Of a stretch of 64,000 nt of DNA, positions 34,201 through 42,551 are shown piece by piece; the first letter of the stretch is position 1, and every line of letters starts with the position of its first letter. A model generated the notes under the pieces. The model did no database searches and was not told where the DNA came from. It worked only from the letters and a program-made list of their open reading frames with translations. The stretch lies in the NCBI RefSeq assembly GCF_024006985.1, contig NZ_JAMXIB010000007.1:62001-126000 (forward strand). Direction: 5' to 3'. Source of the DNA: Robiginitalea marina (lineage in GTDB: Bacteria > Bacteroidota > Bacteroidia > Flavobacteriales > Flavobacteriaceae). The translations under genes and the position numbers were made by a program.

Positions 34201-34944
34201 ATGCGCGAAACGCCCCCTTACCGGTATACGGATGCGGTAGTCCTGGTGCCGCTGTTCCTGGTATTGCTCATCTGGGGGGTGTTTTCCCTGGAAATGCGCC
34301 TTGGGGTTAACTGGAACGACTGGGGCATTTATCCCCGGACCCTGAGGGGGCTGAGGGGAATTGTCACCTCCCCCTGGATCCACGGTTCCGTGGGGCACCT
34401 GTATAACAATTCAATCCCCCTGGTCATTTTAAGTGCTGCCCTTTTCTATTTTTACCGGGACCTGGCCTGGAAGACCCTGCTGTGGGGAATCCTCCTGACG
34501 GGCATCCTCACCTGGGCCATCGGACGGCCGTCTTACCACATCGGGGCGAGCGGCCTCATTTACGTCTTGGTGAGTTTTATCTTCTTCAAGGGGGTTTTTA
34601 CAAAATACTACCGCCTGGTAGCCCTTTCCCTGGTGGTGGTCTTTATCTACGGGAGCATGCTCTGGTATATCTTTCCCATCGAAGACGGGATTTCCTGGGA
34701 AGGGCACCTGGGGGGCTTTATGAGCGGGCTCTTTTTAGCCCTTGTCCTGAAGGCTTCCATCCCGGCTGAGCCAAAGTATCCATGGGAGGCGGAGGATTAC
34801 CGGGAGGAAGATGACCCCTTTATGCAGCATTTCGACAAGGATGGGAATTTTATTGAAAAAAAGCCGGAAGATGCTCCCTCCCCGTCGCAACAGGTCAGGG
34901 TGCGCTACCATTACCGCGAAGGCGATAAGGCCGATCAGGATTGA
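34201..34944 (+). CDS. Rhomboid-family intramembrane serine protease
   Basis: A 247-residue six-helix rhomboid protease. The catalytic dyad is Ser117 in GASG and His169 in GHLGG; HGSVGHLYNN (residues 61-70) is the conserved loop-1/TM2 signature. A charged cytoplasmic tail follows residue 186. Substrates unknown. The frame is open to 34141, but ATG 34201 is preferred because the promoter box ends at 34196. Its end overlaps rlmB by 10 bases tail to tail. Confidence 0.93.
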   Translation: MRETPPYRYTDAVVLVPLFLVLLIWGVFSLEMRLGVNWNDWGIYPRTLRGLRGIVTSPWIHGSVGHLYNNSIPLVILSAALFYFYRDLAWKTLLWGILLTGILTWAIGRPSYHIGASGLIYVLVSFIFFKGVFTKYYRLVALSLVVVFIYGSMLWYIFPIEDGISWEGHLGGFMSGLFLALVLKASIPAEPKYPWEAEDYREEDDPFMQHFDKDGNFIEKKPEDAPSPSQQVRVRYHYREGDKADQD

Positions 34945-35681
34945 CCAGCAGTCCGCTGCCGGAGGGTTTCATAGAGGAACACGCCGCAGGCCACCGAAAC
35001 GTTCAGGGACCCGATACTGCCTTCCATGGGCAGCCTCACGATATGGTCTGCTATTTTGAGGACGGTTGCAGACACCCCCTTTTCCTCTGACCCCATAACG
35101 AGCGCGGTCCCCTGGCGCAGGTCGGTTTGGAACAGGGAATCGCTGCCTTTTTCACTGGCGGCAACCACCTGTATCCCACTGGCCTGCAGGTAATATACCG
35201 CATCCTTGAGGTGGCCTGCCCGGGCCAGGGGTACCCGGTAAACGGCGCCTGCAGAGGTTTTGACCGTATCTGCCGTAACCGGGGCACTGCCCTGGGCCGG
35301 CAAAATGACCCCGTCAGCCCCTGTGCATTCGGCAGTGCGGATGATGGCCCCCAGGTTGCGCACGTCCGACACCCCGTCGAGCAGCAGGAAAAGCGGATTC
35401 TCTTTCCGGGCGACCACCTGGTCGATCAGGGCCTGGTAATCCATCAGGCTTACCGGGGAAACCGTGGCCGCCACCCCCTGGTGGTTCTTGTTGCGGAAGC
35501 GGGCAAAGCGCTCGGGAGGTACCACGCTGGTACGTACCCCTTCTTTTTTCGCAAGCGCCTGCAAATCGCGGGCCAGGGCCCCCTGAAGGCCTTTCTGGAT
35601 AAAAATGCGGTCGATGGCCTTGCCGGCCTGAAGGGCTTCCAGTACCGTCCGTATGCCGTAAATCGTGTTTTCCTGGTCCAT
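34935..35681 (-). CDS. rlmB: 23S rRNA 2'-O-methyltransferase, TrmH/RlmB type
   Basis: SPOUT-family methyltransferase (248 residues), probably 23S rRNA G2251 2'-O-methylation. N-terminal substrate-binding domain (IYGIRTVLEAL, about 6-80) then the SPOUT core with LLDGVSDVRNLGAIIRTAE, VMGSEEKGVS and MEGSIGSLNVSVA, the trefoil-knot SAM site. ATG 35681 is chosen over 35702 because a perfect -7 box lies between them and the family N-terminus starts here. Confidence 0.93.
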   Translation of the reverse strand: MDQENTIYGIRTVLEALQAGKAIDRIFIQKGLQGALARDLQALAKKEGVRTSVVPPERFARFRNKNHQGVAATVSPVSLMDYQALIDQVVARKENPLFLLLDGVSDVRNLGAIIRTAECTGADGVILPAQGSAPVTADTVKTSAGAVYRVPLARAGHLKDAVYYLQASGIQVVAASEKGSDSLFQTDLRQGTALVMGSEEKGVSATVLKIADHIVRLPMEGSIGSLNVSVACGVFLYETLRQRTAGQS

Positions 35682-35688
35682 ACGCGTC

Positions 35689-35696
35689 CAAAGGTA
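35689..35696 (-). promoter_or_regulatory. -7 promoter box for rlmB
   Basis: Minus-strand TACCTTTG, perfect TAnnTTTG, ending 7 bases before ATG 35681; leaderless transcript predicted. Confidence 0.55.
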
Positions 35697-35824
35697 CATC
35701 AAAATCCCCGTTGTTCTTGAAGGACTGGTACCGGCCTTAAGCTGCCAGACAGGCCCCTCATGCCCTCTGTTCGCAAGAGGGGTTCACAAAGCCCGGGTAT
35801 TGCAGCGGGTGGGCGGTAACCGGA

Positions 35825-35854
35825 CGCACACCTCCGGGGGTCCGAAGGTGTGCG
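35825..35854 (-). other. Strong hairpin downstream of arylsulfotransferase gene
   Basis: Nine-base inverted repeat: CGCACACCT at 35825-35833 pairs with AGGTGTGCG at 35846-35854, with further pairing possible in the loop. No T-run on the minus strand. A second, weaker pair (CTGAGG/CCTCAG) lies between it and the gene end at 35903. Candidate transcript end or RNA-stabilising element. Confidence 0.45.
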
Positions 35855-35902
35855 GGGTTTTGCCTGAGGGCGTAAAGCCGGAACCTCAGCAACTTTGGGT
35901 CA

Positions 35903-37273
35903 TCAATTGGAATTTTGTAAAACGGCCTGAATTTCGGGAGCATCCTTTGAATAGTGGTACCCGCGCCAGATGAACCCGGGTCGGTTGTACCGCCACACGA
36001 CTTCCTGGTCGCGGGTCACTTCCCAGAATCCCTGGTCGCCTTCCGTAATCAGGATGTTGTTGTTAGGAAGGACCACAGCCCCCGAAACCTTGCCGGAATA
36101 CAGGTCCGGGTCTGTAAAGCTCCAGAGGATCTGGGGCTCATTGTCTGCATTGGGGACCAGGGTGTATTCGGCAGGGAGTTGGAGTTCGTATACCGAAGAC
36201 TGGTTGATGTCATTCCCGTTGGAAAAGATCAGGAGCTTCCCCTGGTCCGCCCCCTGGAGGAGGTTCGGGAAATGCTGGTTATGGAACAACCTGGTGCCGG
36301 CTGGGTTTTCATATGCCTGAGGGTTCCCAAAGCGGTAGATCAGGTCGCCTCCCTTGCCATAACGGCCACCGGTATGGCCGGCAGCTTCTTCCGTGGTAGT
36401 GCTGTGGTCGATAACCCAAACTTCGGAATAGTAATTCACGCTGATGAAGATGACGTCATTTACAGCGTCGTAGGCAATGGCATTGGCATGCATATGGTCG
36501 CCTTTTGCTTCGGGCCAGCCGCCGTTCTTTGGTATATAGTTGATGTCTATGAGTTCCGGGTGCTCCGAAACGACCCCGTAGTTGGCTTTATCCGGGTCGT
36601 AGTCCTGAACGGAGTGGTCCCAGGAATGCCATTCCCAGACGATCTGGTTGGTTTTCGGGTCCACTTCAATCACGGCTTCCGGATAGAGGTCTGAATCCAG
36701 CATAAAGCCCTCCGCGATCGATTGCTCGGCAGTCCGCTTTTCCCATACCAGGGCGATTACGTTCCCATTGGGGAGCATTTCCACATCGTGGTGCGTTTCC
36801 GCTTCGGGGGTGGAATAGACAAAATCCCAGATCACCGTCCCATCGGCCGACAACAACTGCAAGCGGCCGCCCATTCCGCCAAAACGGATTTGCGGGCTAT
36901 CCGATTCCAGGGAAGCCAGCACGCGGCCATCGGGAAGCAGTACAACGTCGTTCCCTATATTGTTGGTCAGGGACCATTCGTGGATCAGGACCCCTTGTTT
37001 GTCGATGATATATACCCGGTTTTCCTTGGCGTCGTTGACCAGGATATAGCTGTCGTCCACCAGCCCGGGGTTAAAGAATTCCACCTGGCCAATCCCCTGA
37101 ACCTCATCCTGTGGGTCATCCCCGGGATCTGTTGGGGTTTCGGGGGTATTCGGGTTTTCCTGTTCCTGGGAATCCGTCCCGTCTACCGGATCTGCAAGGG
37201 TATCCTCGGAGCAGGAGGCCAAAAGGGCCGAAACCAACATGGCCAGCCCAAAAAGTACGCGTAACTTTTTCAT
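35903..37273 (-). CDS. Arylsulfotransferase (ASST)-like beta-propeller lipoprotein
   Basis: A 456-residue lipoprotein: Cys21 in LLASC followed by SEDTLADP, an acidic stretch similar to surface-lipoprotein export signals of Flavobacteriia, then a low-complexity acidic linker (about 30-58). The rest has the repeated hydrophobic-acidic pattern of a beta-propeller with WEWHSWDHSVQDY, HMHANAIAYD and LFHNQHFPNLL, whose His/Trp content is typical of bacterial arylsulfotransferases. Transfer of sulfate between phenolic compounds is therefore possible but unproven. ATG 37273 is chosen because the signal peptide starts there. Confidence 0.8.
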   Translation of the reverse strand: MKKLRVLFGLAMLVSALLASCSEDTLADPVDGTDSQEQENPNTPETPTDPGDDPQDEVQGIGQVEFFNPGLVDDSYILVNDAKENRVYIIDKQGVLIHEWSLTNNIGNDVVLLPDGRVLASLESDSPQIRFGGMGGRLQLLSADGTVIWDFVYSTPEAETHHDVEMLPNGNVIALVWEKRTAEQSIAEGFMLDSDLYPEAVIEVDPKTNQIVWEWHSWDHSVQDYDPDKANYGVVSEHPELIDINYIPKNGGWPEAKGDHMHANAIAYDAVNDVIFISVNYYSEVWVIDHSTTTEEAAGHTGGRYGKGGDLIYRFGNPQAYENPAGTRLFHNQHFPNLLQGADQGKLLIFSNGNDINQSSVYELQLPAEYTLVPNADNEPQILWSFTDPDLYSGKVSGAVVLPNNNILITEGDQGFWEVTRDQEVVWRYNRPGFIWRGYHYSKDAPEIQAVLQNSN

Positions 37274-37321
37274 ACTTCTATTTTTATCATACATATCGAC
37301 GGATTCCCATCCGCCAGCATT

Positions 37322-38071
37322 TTACGACTGCCCGTCGAGGTGTTGCAGGATTTGAATGAGGTCCTGCTCATTGTCCAAATCCAGTTTTTGCTCTTTAATC
37401 AAGGCCTTTAGCGTTTCTTTCTTTCCGGGCTCCAGTTGGTACAGGGCACTTTTTTTCGGAACGAACTCATCTATCCGGTCTATGCCCTTTTTCTGAAGAT
37501 AATATTCCTCGAAGTGGGTAAAGCGACTTGGGGTGGCCTTTACAAAGGAGTTGGCCGCCTTGCTGCCCTCGGTGTATTTTACATGGATCCGTTTGTAGAG
37601 GTCGTAGGTTTCCCCGTCAAAGAGGTGGGTCAGGTAACCGTTCAGGGTATTTCCCTTCTGATCGATGAAGGTCTGGAAGCTCATCGGCCGGCCATCCCTG
37701 AAAATACGGATGTTTTTATCGCGGCTCAGCCCGCGCACCCCTTCCTGCATCAGGGATTCTTTGATTTCTATCTCTTCGTTCAGGGCGTTGTACCGGTAGA
37801 AAATATTACCCATATTTTCATCCTTGTAAAAGAGTTGTGTGGGCTTGAATACATCAGAAACATAGGGTGATCCCTGGAACTCTTCCCAGTTGATGTTTCG
37901 TTTTTCATTGGCATCGCTTATCGGGCCCAGCAGCGAGGCAATGGCACCGGCCGTGGCACCCTGGGCCGCCCCGCCCCCGGAAAGGTTGGTGGGGATTTGC
38001 CCTGAGGTCTGGGCGGAAGTCGCCAGGCTAGAGATCAAAAGTACATTCAGTGTAATTAATCGGTAATTCAT
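37322..38071 (-). CDS. Hypothetical secreted protein
   Basis: A 249-residue protein with a signal peptide (to about residue 20, ATSAQ), a Gly/Ala-rich short stretch (GGGAAQGATAGA, about 32-43), then a mixed charged domain. No family recognised. It lies between the FG-GAP protein (27 bases upstream) and the arylsulfotransferase-like gene on the same strand, and may be co-expressed with them. Confidence 0.72.
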   Translation of the reverse strand: MNYRLITLNVLLISSLATSAQTSGQIPTNLSGGGAAQGATAGAIASLLGPISDANEKRNINWEEFQGSPYVSDVFKPTQLFYKDENMGNIFYRYNALNEEIEIKESLMQEGVRGLSRDKNIRIFRDGRPMSFQTFIDQKGNTLNGYLTHLFDGETYDLYKRIHVKYTEGSKAANSFVKATPSRFTHFEEYYLQKKGIDRIDEFVPKKSALYQLEPGKKETLKALIKEQKLDLDNEQDLIQILQHLDGQS

Positions 38072-38098
38072 AAGCTTATTTTTTTCTAAAAATACATA

Positions 38099-41000
38099 TT
38101 ATTTGGAGGAAACGATTTCCCCCGGAACACTTTTTATGGCCTGCCGATAGAGCAGGGTCCTGTCATCATTGCGCCCGGCCAGAATCCAGAGGTTCCCGTC
38201 TTCCCGATACCCAAGCACGGATTTTACGTTCCCCCTAAGGTAGAGGCCGGTGGTACTATGGGGGGCCGGGCGGTAGGTGCCATCGCCGTTGGACAACAGG
38301 GTTGTGCCCGACAGGGCGTCCAGTCGGGGGGTTTCCACCTCGGTTTCGTAGATGTTTCCGGCCAGGATCAGGTCTTCCAGGCCATCAGCGTTTAGGTCTT
38401 CCGCAATTACGCCAAAAACCGGGGCCATCTGTGCCTCTGCAGGCAGGGCGATGGGGGTGAACCGGCCGTTCCCGCGGTTGAGCAGGAGGTAGGAGGTAAA
38501 GCTGTTCACTTCCTTTTCATAACTCTCTGCCAAAGAGTTTCCATAGACCTCTTCCAGGCTGGCGCTGGCAAATTCGCTGTAACTCGGGAATTTTTCCGCA
38601 ATAAAGGGCATTTGCTGGGAAGAGCATTCCCGTCCGCGTACCGGCACATACTGTCCCTGGTATTTCTTGCTGAGCACCACATCCAGGGTCCCGTTGTTGT
38701 CGAAATCCGTGGCAAAGACCTTAAAGGGCTTTTCAGGGCTGGCGTTGAATTTGAGGTTGTGGCCGACATTCCCCAAAACATAATCGGGTAACCCGTCCCC
38801 ATTGGCATCGGTAGGGTGTATGGAAAACCACCATCCGCTCATCGGGACCCCCATTTCCGTGGCATCCATCAGCACATAACCCTCCGGGGTGTTCCTGAAG
38901 AAACCGACCCCGGTCCATTCCCCTACCGCGATCAGGTCCGTGCGTCCATCCCCGTCAAAGTCGGTGGGCAACAGGCTGTTTATGATTCCAAAATCAGCCA
39001 GGCCGGGGGCCTTTTCGGCGGTAACGTCGTACAGGATGCCCCCCCGGTTTTCCAAAAGGGCTGAAGGGGCGGAACGCGGGTAGTTACGGGCCAGGATGCG
39101 GTTGCCCACTACCAGGTCGGTATCGCCGTCCTGGTCGAAATCGACCGGGGTTACGGCCTTTCCACTGAAGGGGAGGCTTCCTGCCAGGGCCCCGGGGGCC
39201 CTTTGAAAATTCCCTTTTCCATCATTGATATAAACCCGGTCCTGGTAGAGGGAAGACCCCTGTTCAAAGGCATTGCCCCCGCTCACCACATACAGGTCCA
39301 GGTCCCCGTCGGAATCCAGGTCGAAAAAGGCCGATTCCATATCTTCATAGGCGCTGTCCTGGGTAAAGGCCGGGATGGCCACCTGTTCAAACCCTTTCGG
39401 TTTTTTCAGCAGGAGGGTTCCCGGTTGCCCCGAGGCCCCGCCCATGTAAATGTCGTCCCTGCCGTCTCCGTTTACATCCCCTGTGCTGAGGTATGGCCCA
39501 AAGTTCGACTGTTTGTAGGGCAGCAGGATTTCGGTGGAAAAATCGTCATACGGGTTTTCCCGATGGCTGGCCAGGATTCCCATATTTTGGGCGTCAACGG
39601 GCTCAAACAGGGTTTTTGGAGGCCCGGGGACAGGGGAGGGGAGGCCATCGTTTATAGAGACCTTCAGGGTCTGGTTGGCTTCCACGTCTTTTAGCACAAG
39701 GCGTTTTCCGCCGGGCCATTCAATTTTCAGGCTGTCTGCCTTCATGGCCTTCCCCAGCCCGAAGTGCGCCACCGGCTCATGGGCGGAGCGATACCCGCGT
39801 ACCCTGCGGGCCTCTACAAATTGCGCAATGCTGTCATGGTAAAGGGTTACTTTCGGAAAGGCTTCGGAAGTTGCCCCCTCGGCGAGTACTTTCAGGTAAT
39901 TCCCCCGCCCCTGTTCCACGGAAAGGTTCCTATATACAAAGGCATTTTCATCCATATTGTTCACCACCAGGTCAAGGTCGCCATCCCCATCAAGGTCACC
40001 CATGGCCGCCCCGTTGCTGAAGGTCAGGTCGCCCAGGCCCCAGGCCTGGCCGTGCTCTTCAAAGGACAGGCCGCCCAGGTTTTCGTAAAGCAGGTTCGGC
40101 AGTTTCTCCGAGGGCATGCTCTCGTACAGTTCCTTTTTCACCGACAGGGGAACGTTATCCCCGTATTTCTGGCGGGCCTGGTAGACCCTTTGCTGCAGGT
40201 CGTTATCCAGGGCATAGCGACGGTACCCATTGGTTACGTGGATGTCTTTGTCGGCATCCAGGTCAAAATCGGACATGAGCACCGACCAGCTCCAATCGGT
40301 GCTGGCCATCCCTGTTTGCTGGGCAACATTGCTGAAATAGCCCTGCCCCATGTTCAACTGAAGGGAGTTGTACATATACTGGTAGTGGTACCCGGCGGTT
40401 TGGGTCAGGTAATTGAACCTTGGTACATTCATGGAGGCCATCAGGGTCTTGGAGCGGTAATGGTCGCTGGATGCCATGTCGAGCACAAAAATGTCCTGAA
40501 GGGTATCGTTGTTGATGTCAGCGATATCGATCCCCATGCCGTAAAATGAAATCTGCTGGGTATGCGATTTAATTTCATCCCGGAAAGTCCCGTCACCCTG
40601 GTTGATAAACAGGGCGTCGGGCAGGTAATAGTCGCTGGCGATGTAAATGTCGGGCCTTCCGTCATTGTTGAGGTCGCTTACAGACAGCCCAAGGCCAAAG
40701 ATCGGCCTCAGGATTCCGGCCTCCCGGGTAACATCGGTAAATTTGTCGCCGTCGTTGCGGTACAGGTGGGAGCTGTTGAAATAAGGGGCGTCGGGGTTTT
40801 GTTCCAATAGGCGGGCAAGCATAATGGGGTCTGCCCCATAATATTCGCTCTCATTCATCACGATGCAATCCAGGTCGCCATCCCCGTCGTAGTCGAAAAA
40901 TGCCGACTGGGTGCTGATACCCATATCGGCCAGACCGTAGGCTTCTGCCACCTCGCTGAAGGTACCGTCATGCTGGTTCAGGAAAAGGAGGTTTTTCCGA

Positions 41001-41509
41001 TCCAACCGCGGGTTTGGCCCGCCCTGGGACACATAGATATCGAGCCAGCCATCTGCATTGATGTCGGCAAAAGTCACCCCATTGGACCACTGTTTGCCCT
41101 GGTTGATCCCCGCTTCCCGGGAAACGTCCCGGAATTTCATCCCGCCTTCATTCAGGAATAATTTGTTGGCCACCTGGTTGCCGGTGAAAAACAGGTCGGG
41201 CATGCCGTCATTATTCAGGTCGGCAATACCGGCCCCGGCCCCATTGTAGAAATAGTCAAAATCGAAGAGGTTTTCCAGGGAGGCCAGATTTTCTTCTATG
41301 GTGTTTTCGAAATAGATTCCGGTCGCTTCCGGGGAGACTTTTTCGAAAACCGGGAGTTTTGCCTGGGGTATCTCCTGCGCTTCCCCGGCCTGTTTGTCAG
41401 TACATGCAGCGGAAAAAAGGCTCAGCAGGCCCAAAAGGGCAGGCACGGGCCAGGATAGCCTGGTGCAGCGGCTTTTGGTGGCGTGTGTTCCCGACAATGG
41501 CGTACGCAT
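38099..41509 (-). CDS. FG-GAP/VCBS repeat and ASPIC-UnbV (CRTAC1-like) lipoprotein
   Basis: A large 1136-residue lipoprotein (lipobox SAAC, Cys36 region) made of repeated calcium-binding FG-GAP blades, e.g. DLNNDGMPDLFF, DINADGWLDIYV and DYDGDGDLD, in two halves on either side of an ASPIC/UnbV domain (about 530-615, GLGKAMKADSLKIEWPGG). Such proteins fold as beta-propellers and are surface exposed; in Bacteroidota they are common near SusC/SusD genes. Ligand unknown. It is downstream of the terminator that ends the SusC/D unit, so it needs its own promoter. Confidence 0.92.
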   Translation of the reverse strand: MRTPLSGTHATKSRCTRLSWPVPALLGLLSLFSAACTDKQAGEAQEIPQAKLPVFEKVSPEATGIYFENTIEENLASLENLFDFDYFYNGAGAGIADLNNDGMPDLFFTGNQVANKLFLNEGGMKFRDVSREAGINQGKQWSNGVTFADINADGWLDIYVSQGGPNPRLDRKNLLFLNQHDGTFSEVAEAYGLADMGISTQSAFFDYDGDGDLDCIVMNESEYYGADPIMLARLLEQNPDAPYFNSSHLYRNDGDKFTDVTREAGILRPIFGLGLSVSDLNNDGRPDIYIASDYYLPDALFINQGDGTFRDEIKSHTQQISFYGMGIDIADINNDTLQDIFVLDMASSDHYRSKTLMASMNVPRFNYLTQTAGYHYQYMYNSLQLNMGQGYFSNVAQQTGMASTDWSWSVLMSDFDLDADKDIHVTNGYRRYALDNDLQQRVYQARQKYGDNVPLSVKKELYESMPSEKLPNLLYENLGGLSFEEHGQAWGLGDLTFSNGAAMGDLDGDGDLDLVVNNMDENAFVYRNLSVEQGRGNYLKVLAEGATSEAFPKVTLYHDSIAQFVEARRVRGYRSAHEPVAHFGLGKAMKADSLKIEWPGGKRLVLKDVEANQTLKVSINDGLPSPVPGPPKTLFEPVDAQNMGILASHRENPYDDFSTEILLPYKQSNFGPYLSTGDVNGDGRDDIYMGGASGQPGTLLLKKPKGFEQVAIPAFTQDSAYEDMESAFFDLDSDGDLDLYVVSGGNAFEQGSSLYQDRVYINDGKGNFQRAPGALAGSLPFSGKAVTPVDFDQDGDTDLVVGNRILARNYPRSAPSALLENRGGILYDVTAEKAPGLADFGIINSLLPTDFDGDGRTDLIAVGEWTGVGFFRNTPEGYVLMDATEMGVPMSGWWFSIHPTDANGDGLPDYVLGNVGHNLKFNASPEKPFKVFATDFDNNGTLDVVLSKKYQGQYVPVRGRECSSQQMPFIAEKFPSYSEFASASLEEVYGNSLAESYEKEVNSFTSYLLLNRGNGRFTPIALPAEAQMAPVFGVIAEDLNADGLEDLILAGNIYETEVETPRLDALSGTTLLSNGDGTYRPAPHSTTGLYLRGNVKSVLGYREDGNLWILAGRNDDRTLLYRQAIKSVPGEIVSSK

Positions 41510-41575
41510 TTAAATTCATTTTAAGGGCTGTAAAGGTAAACATTTCAGGTTGAAGGCGCCGTCGGCAACCTTGTT

Positions 41576-41608
41576 AAAAAAGAAAAGGCCCAAACCGGGG
41601 TTTGGGCC
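41576..41608 (-). terminator. Rho-independent terminator of SusC/D operon
   Basis: GGCCCAAACC at 41587-41596 pairs with GGTTTGGGCC at 41599-41608; on the minus strand the stem is followed by TTTTCTTTTTT. It lies 23 bases after the stop of the third lipoprotein gene. Confidence 0.85.
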
Positions 41609-41631
41609 TTTCGTATCTGAAAAACTACGTT

Positions 41632-42522
41632 CTAGTAGTTCAGGATGCAGTAGTTGATCAATTCCACATTGGCTACCGGTGCGGTAGTGTAGGCCGTTTG
41701 GGAAGCCACCACATTGCCGGTGGCCGCAGTCACTACATACCCCACTTCGCTATCCCAGTCTCCTGAGCGGTATACCAGGGAAACCACCTGGGCGCCACTG
41801 GGTACAGTAACGGTTTGTGTTCCGGCGGAACCAGCAGCCAGCAGGACCTCGGTAACCGTGCCGTCCACGCTGAACAACAGGGCAGCTCCGTTCCATCCAT
41901 CTCCGTAGGCATCGGTCATTTCGAATGTCCAGTCGCCAGGGGTGGGTGCCGTTGGCGGGCAAACCACATTGGCTACATACAGGAAGGGGGAGGCAAAGAA
42001 CGACCCGGTAAGGGTAGCCGAGTTGTCGGCCCTGGAGAACCGGCGCCCGTCGGTGAGCACGAGTTCAAAACGGACCTCAAACTGGTCGCCCCCATCCACG
42101 TCGGAATCAGCCAGCCCTAAGGTGGAGAGCAATTCCGGGAGGGTGATCTCATAGGTAAACCTCGGCAGCCCGAACTCCCCAATAGTGAAGGTAGAGCTGT
42201 CGATGGTCTCGGCGAGGACCTGGTCGCGGTCGTTATCCGGGCCGCCATTGTCGGTGTTGTCGCGGAAGCCGACATAGACTTCCACAAAATCCACCAGCTG
42301 CCCGTCTTCCTGATCCTGCACTTCAAATACTGCGCCGAAGGAAGAGGAGGCCTGGCCGATCGGGATTTCATCGGAAAGGATGCTTACCGTCCGAAGGACA
42401 GCCCCCCGGGTGGTATCGTCGAAGACCGTGTCGATGACATTATCCCCTTCCGCACAGGCGGTGAACAACAGGGCTGCCCCGCCTATCAGAGTTGTTAAGA
42501 ATTTATTGCTAAATAGTTTCAT
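41632..42522 (-). CDS. SusD-associated lipoprotein with YGDGWNG motif
   Basis: A 296-residue lipoprotein (lipobox FTAC, Cys23; then AEGDN, acidic). A first beta domain (about 40-180) is followed by a second with GDWTFEMTDAYGDGWNGAAL at 196-215, a motif seen in several secreted Bacteroidota proteins. Third gene of the susC-susD unit, 29 bases after susD, so it is likely a surface lipoprotein helping substrate capture. Substrate unknown. Confidence 0.82.
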   Translation of the reverse strand: MKLFSNKFLTTLIGGAALLFTACAEGDNVIDTVFDDTTRGAVLRTVSILSDEIPIGQASSSFGAVFEVQDQEDGQLVDFVEVYVGFRDNTDNGGPDNDRDQVLAETIDSSTFTIGEFGLPRFTYEITLPELLSTLGLADSDVDGGDQFEVRFELVLTDGRRFSRADNSATLTGSFFASPFLYVANVVCPPTAPTPGDWTFEMTDAYGDGWNGAALLFSVDGTVTEVLLAAGSAGTQTVTVPSGAQVVSLVYRSGDWDSEVGYVVTAATGNVVASQTAYTTAPVANVELINYCILNY

Positions 42523-42551
42523 GTTTTTCTCCTTTTGGTTTGCAAATTAAA

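Noticed and set aside
35703-35902. Possible tRNA or small RNA in the gap between rlmB and the ASST-like gene
   Set aside because: No T-loop (GTTCRANNC) or acceptor-stem pairing could be found; only simple hairpins.
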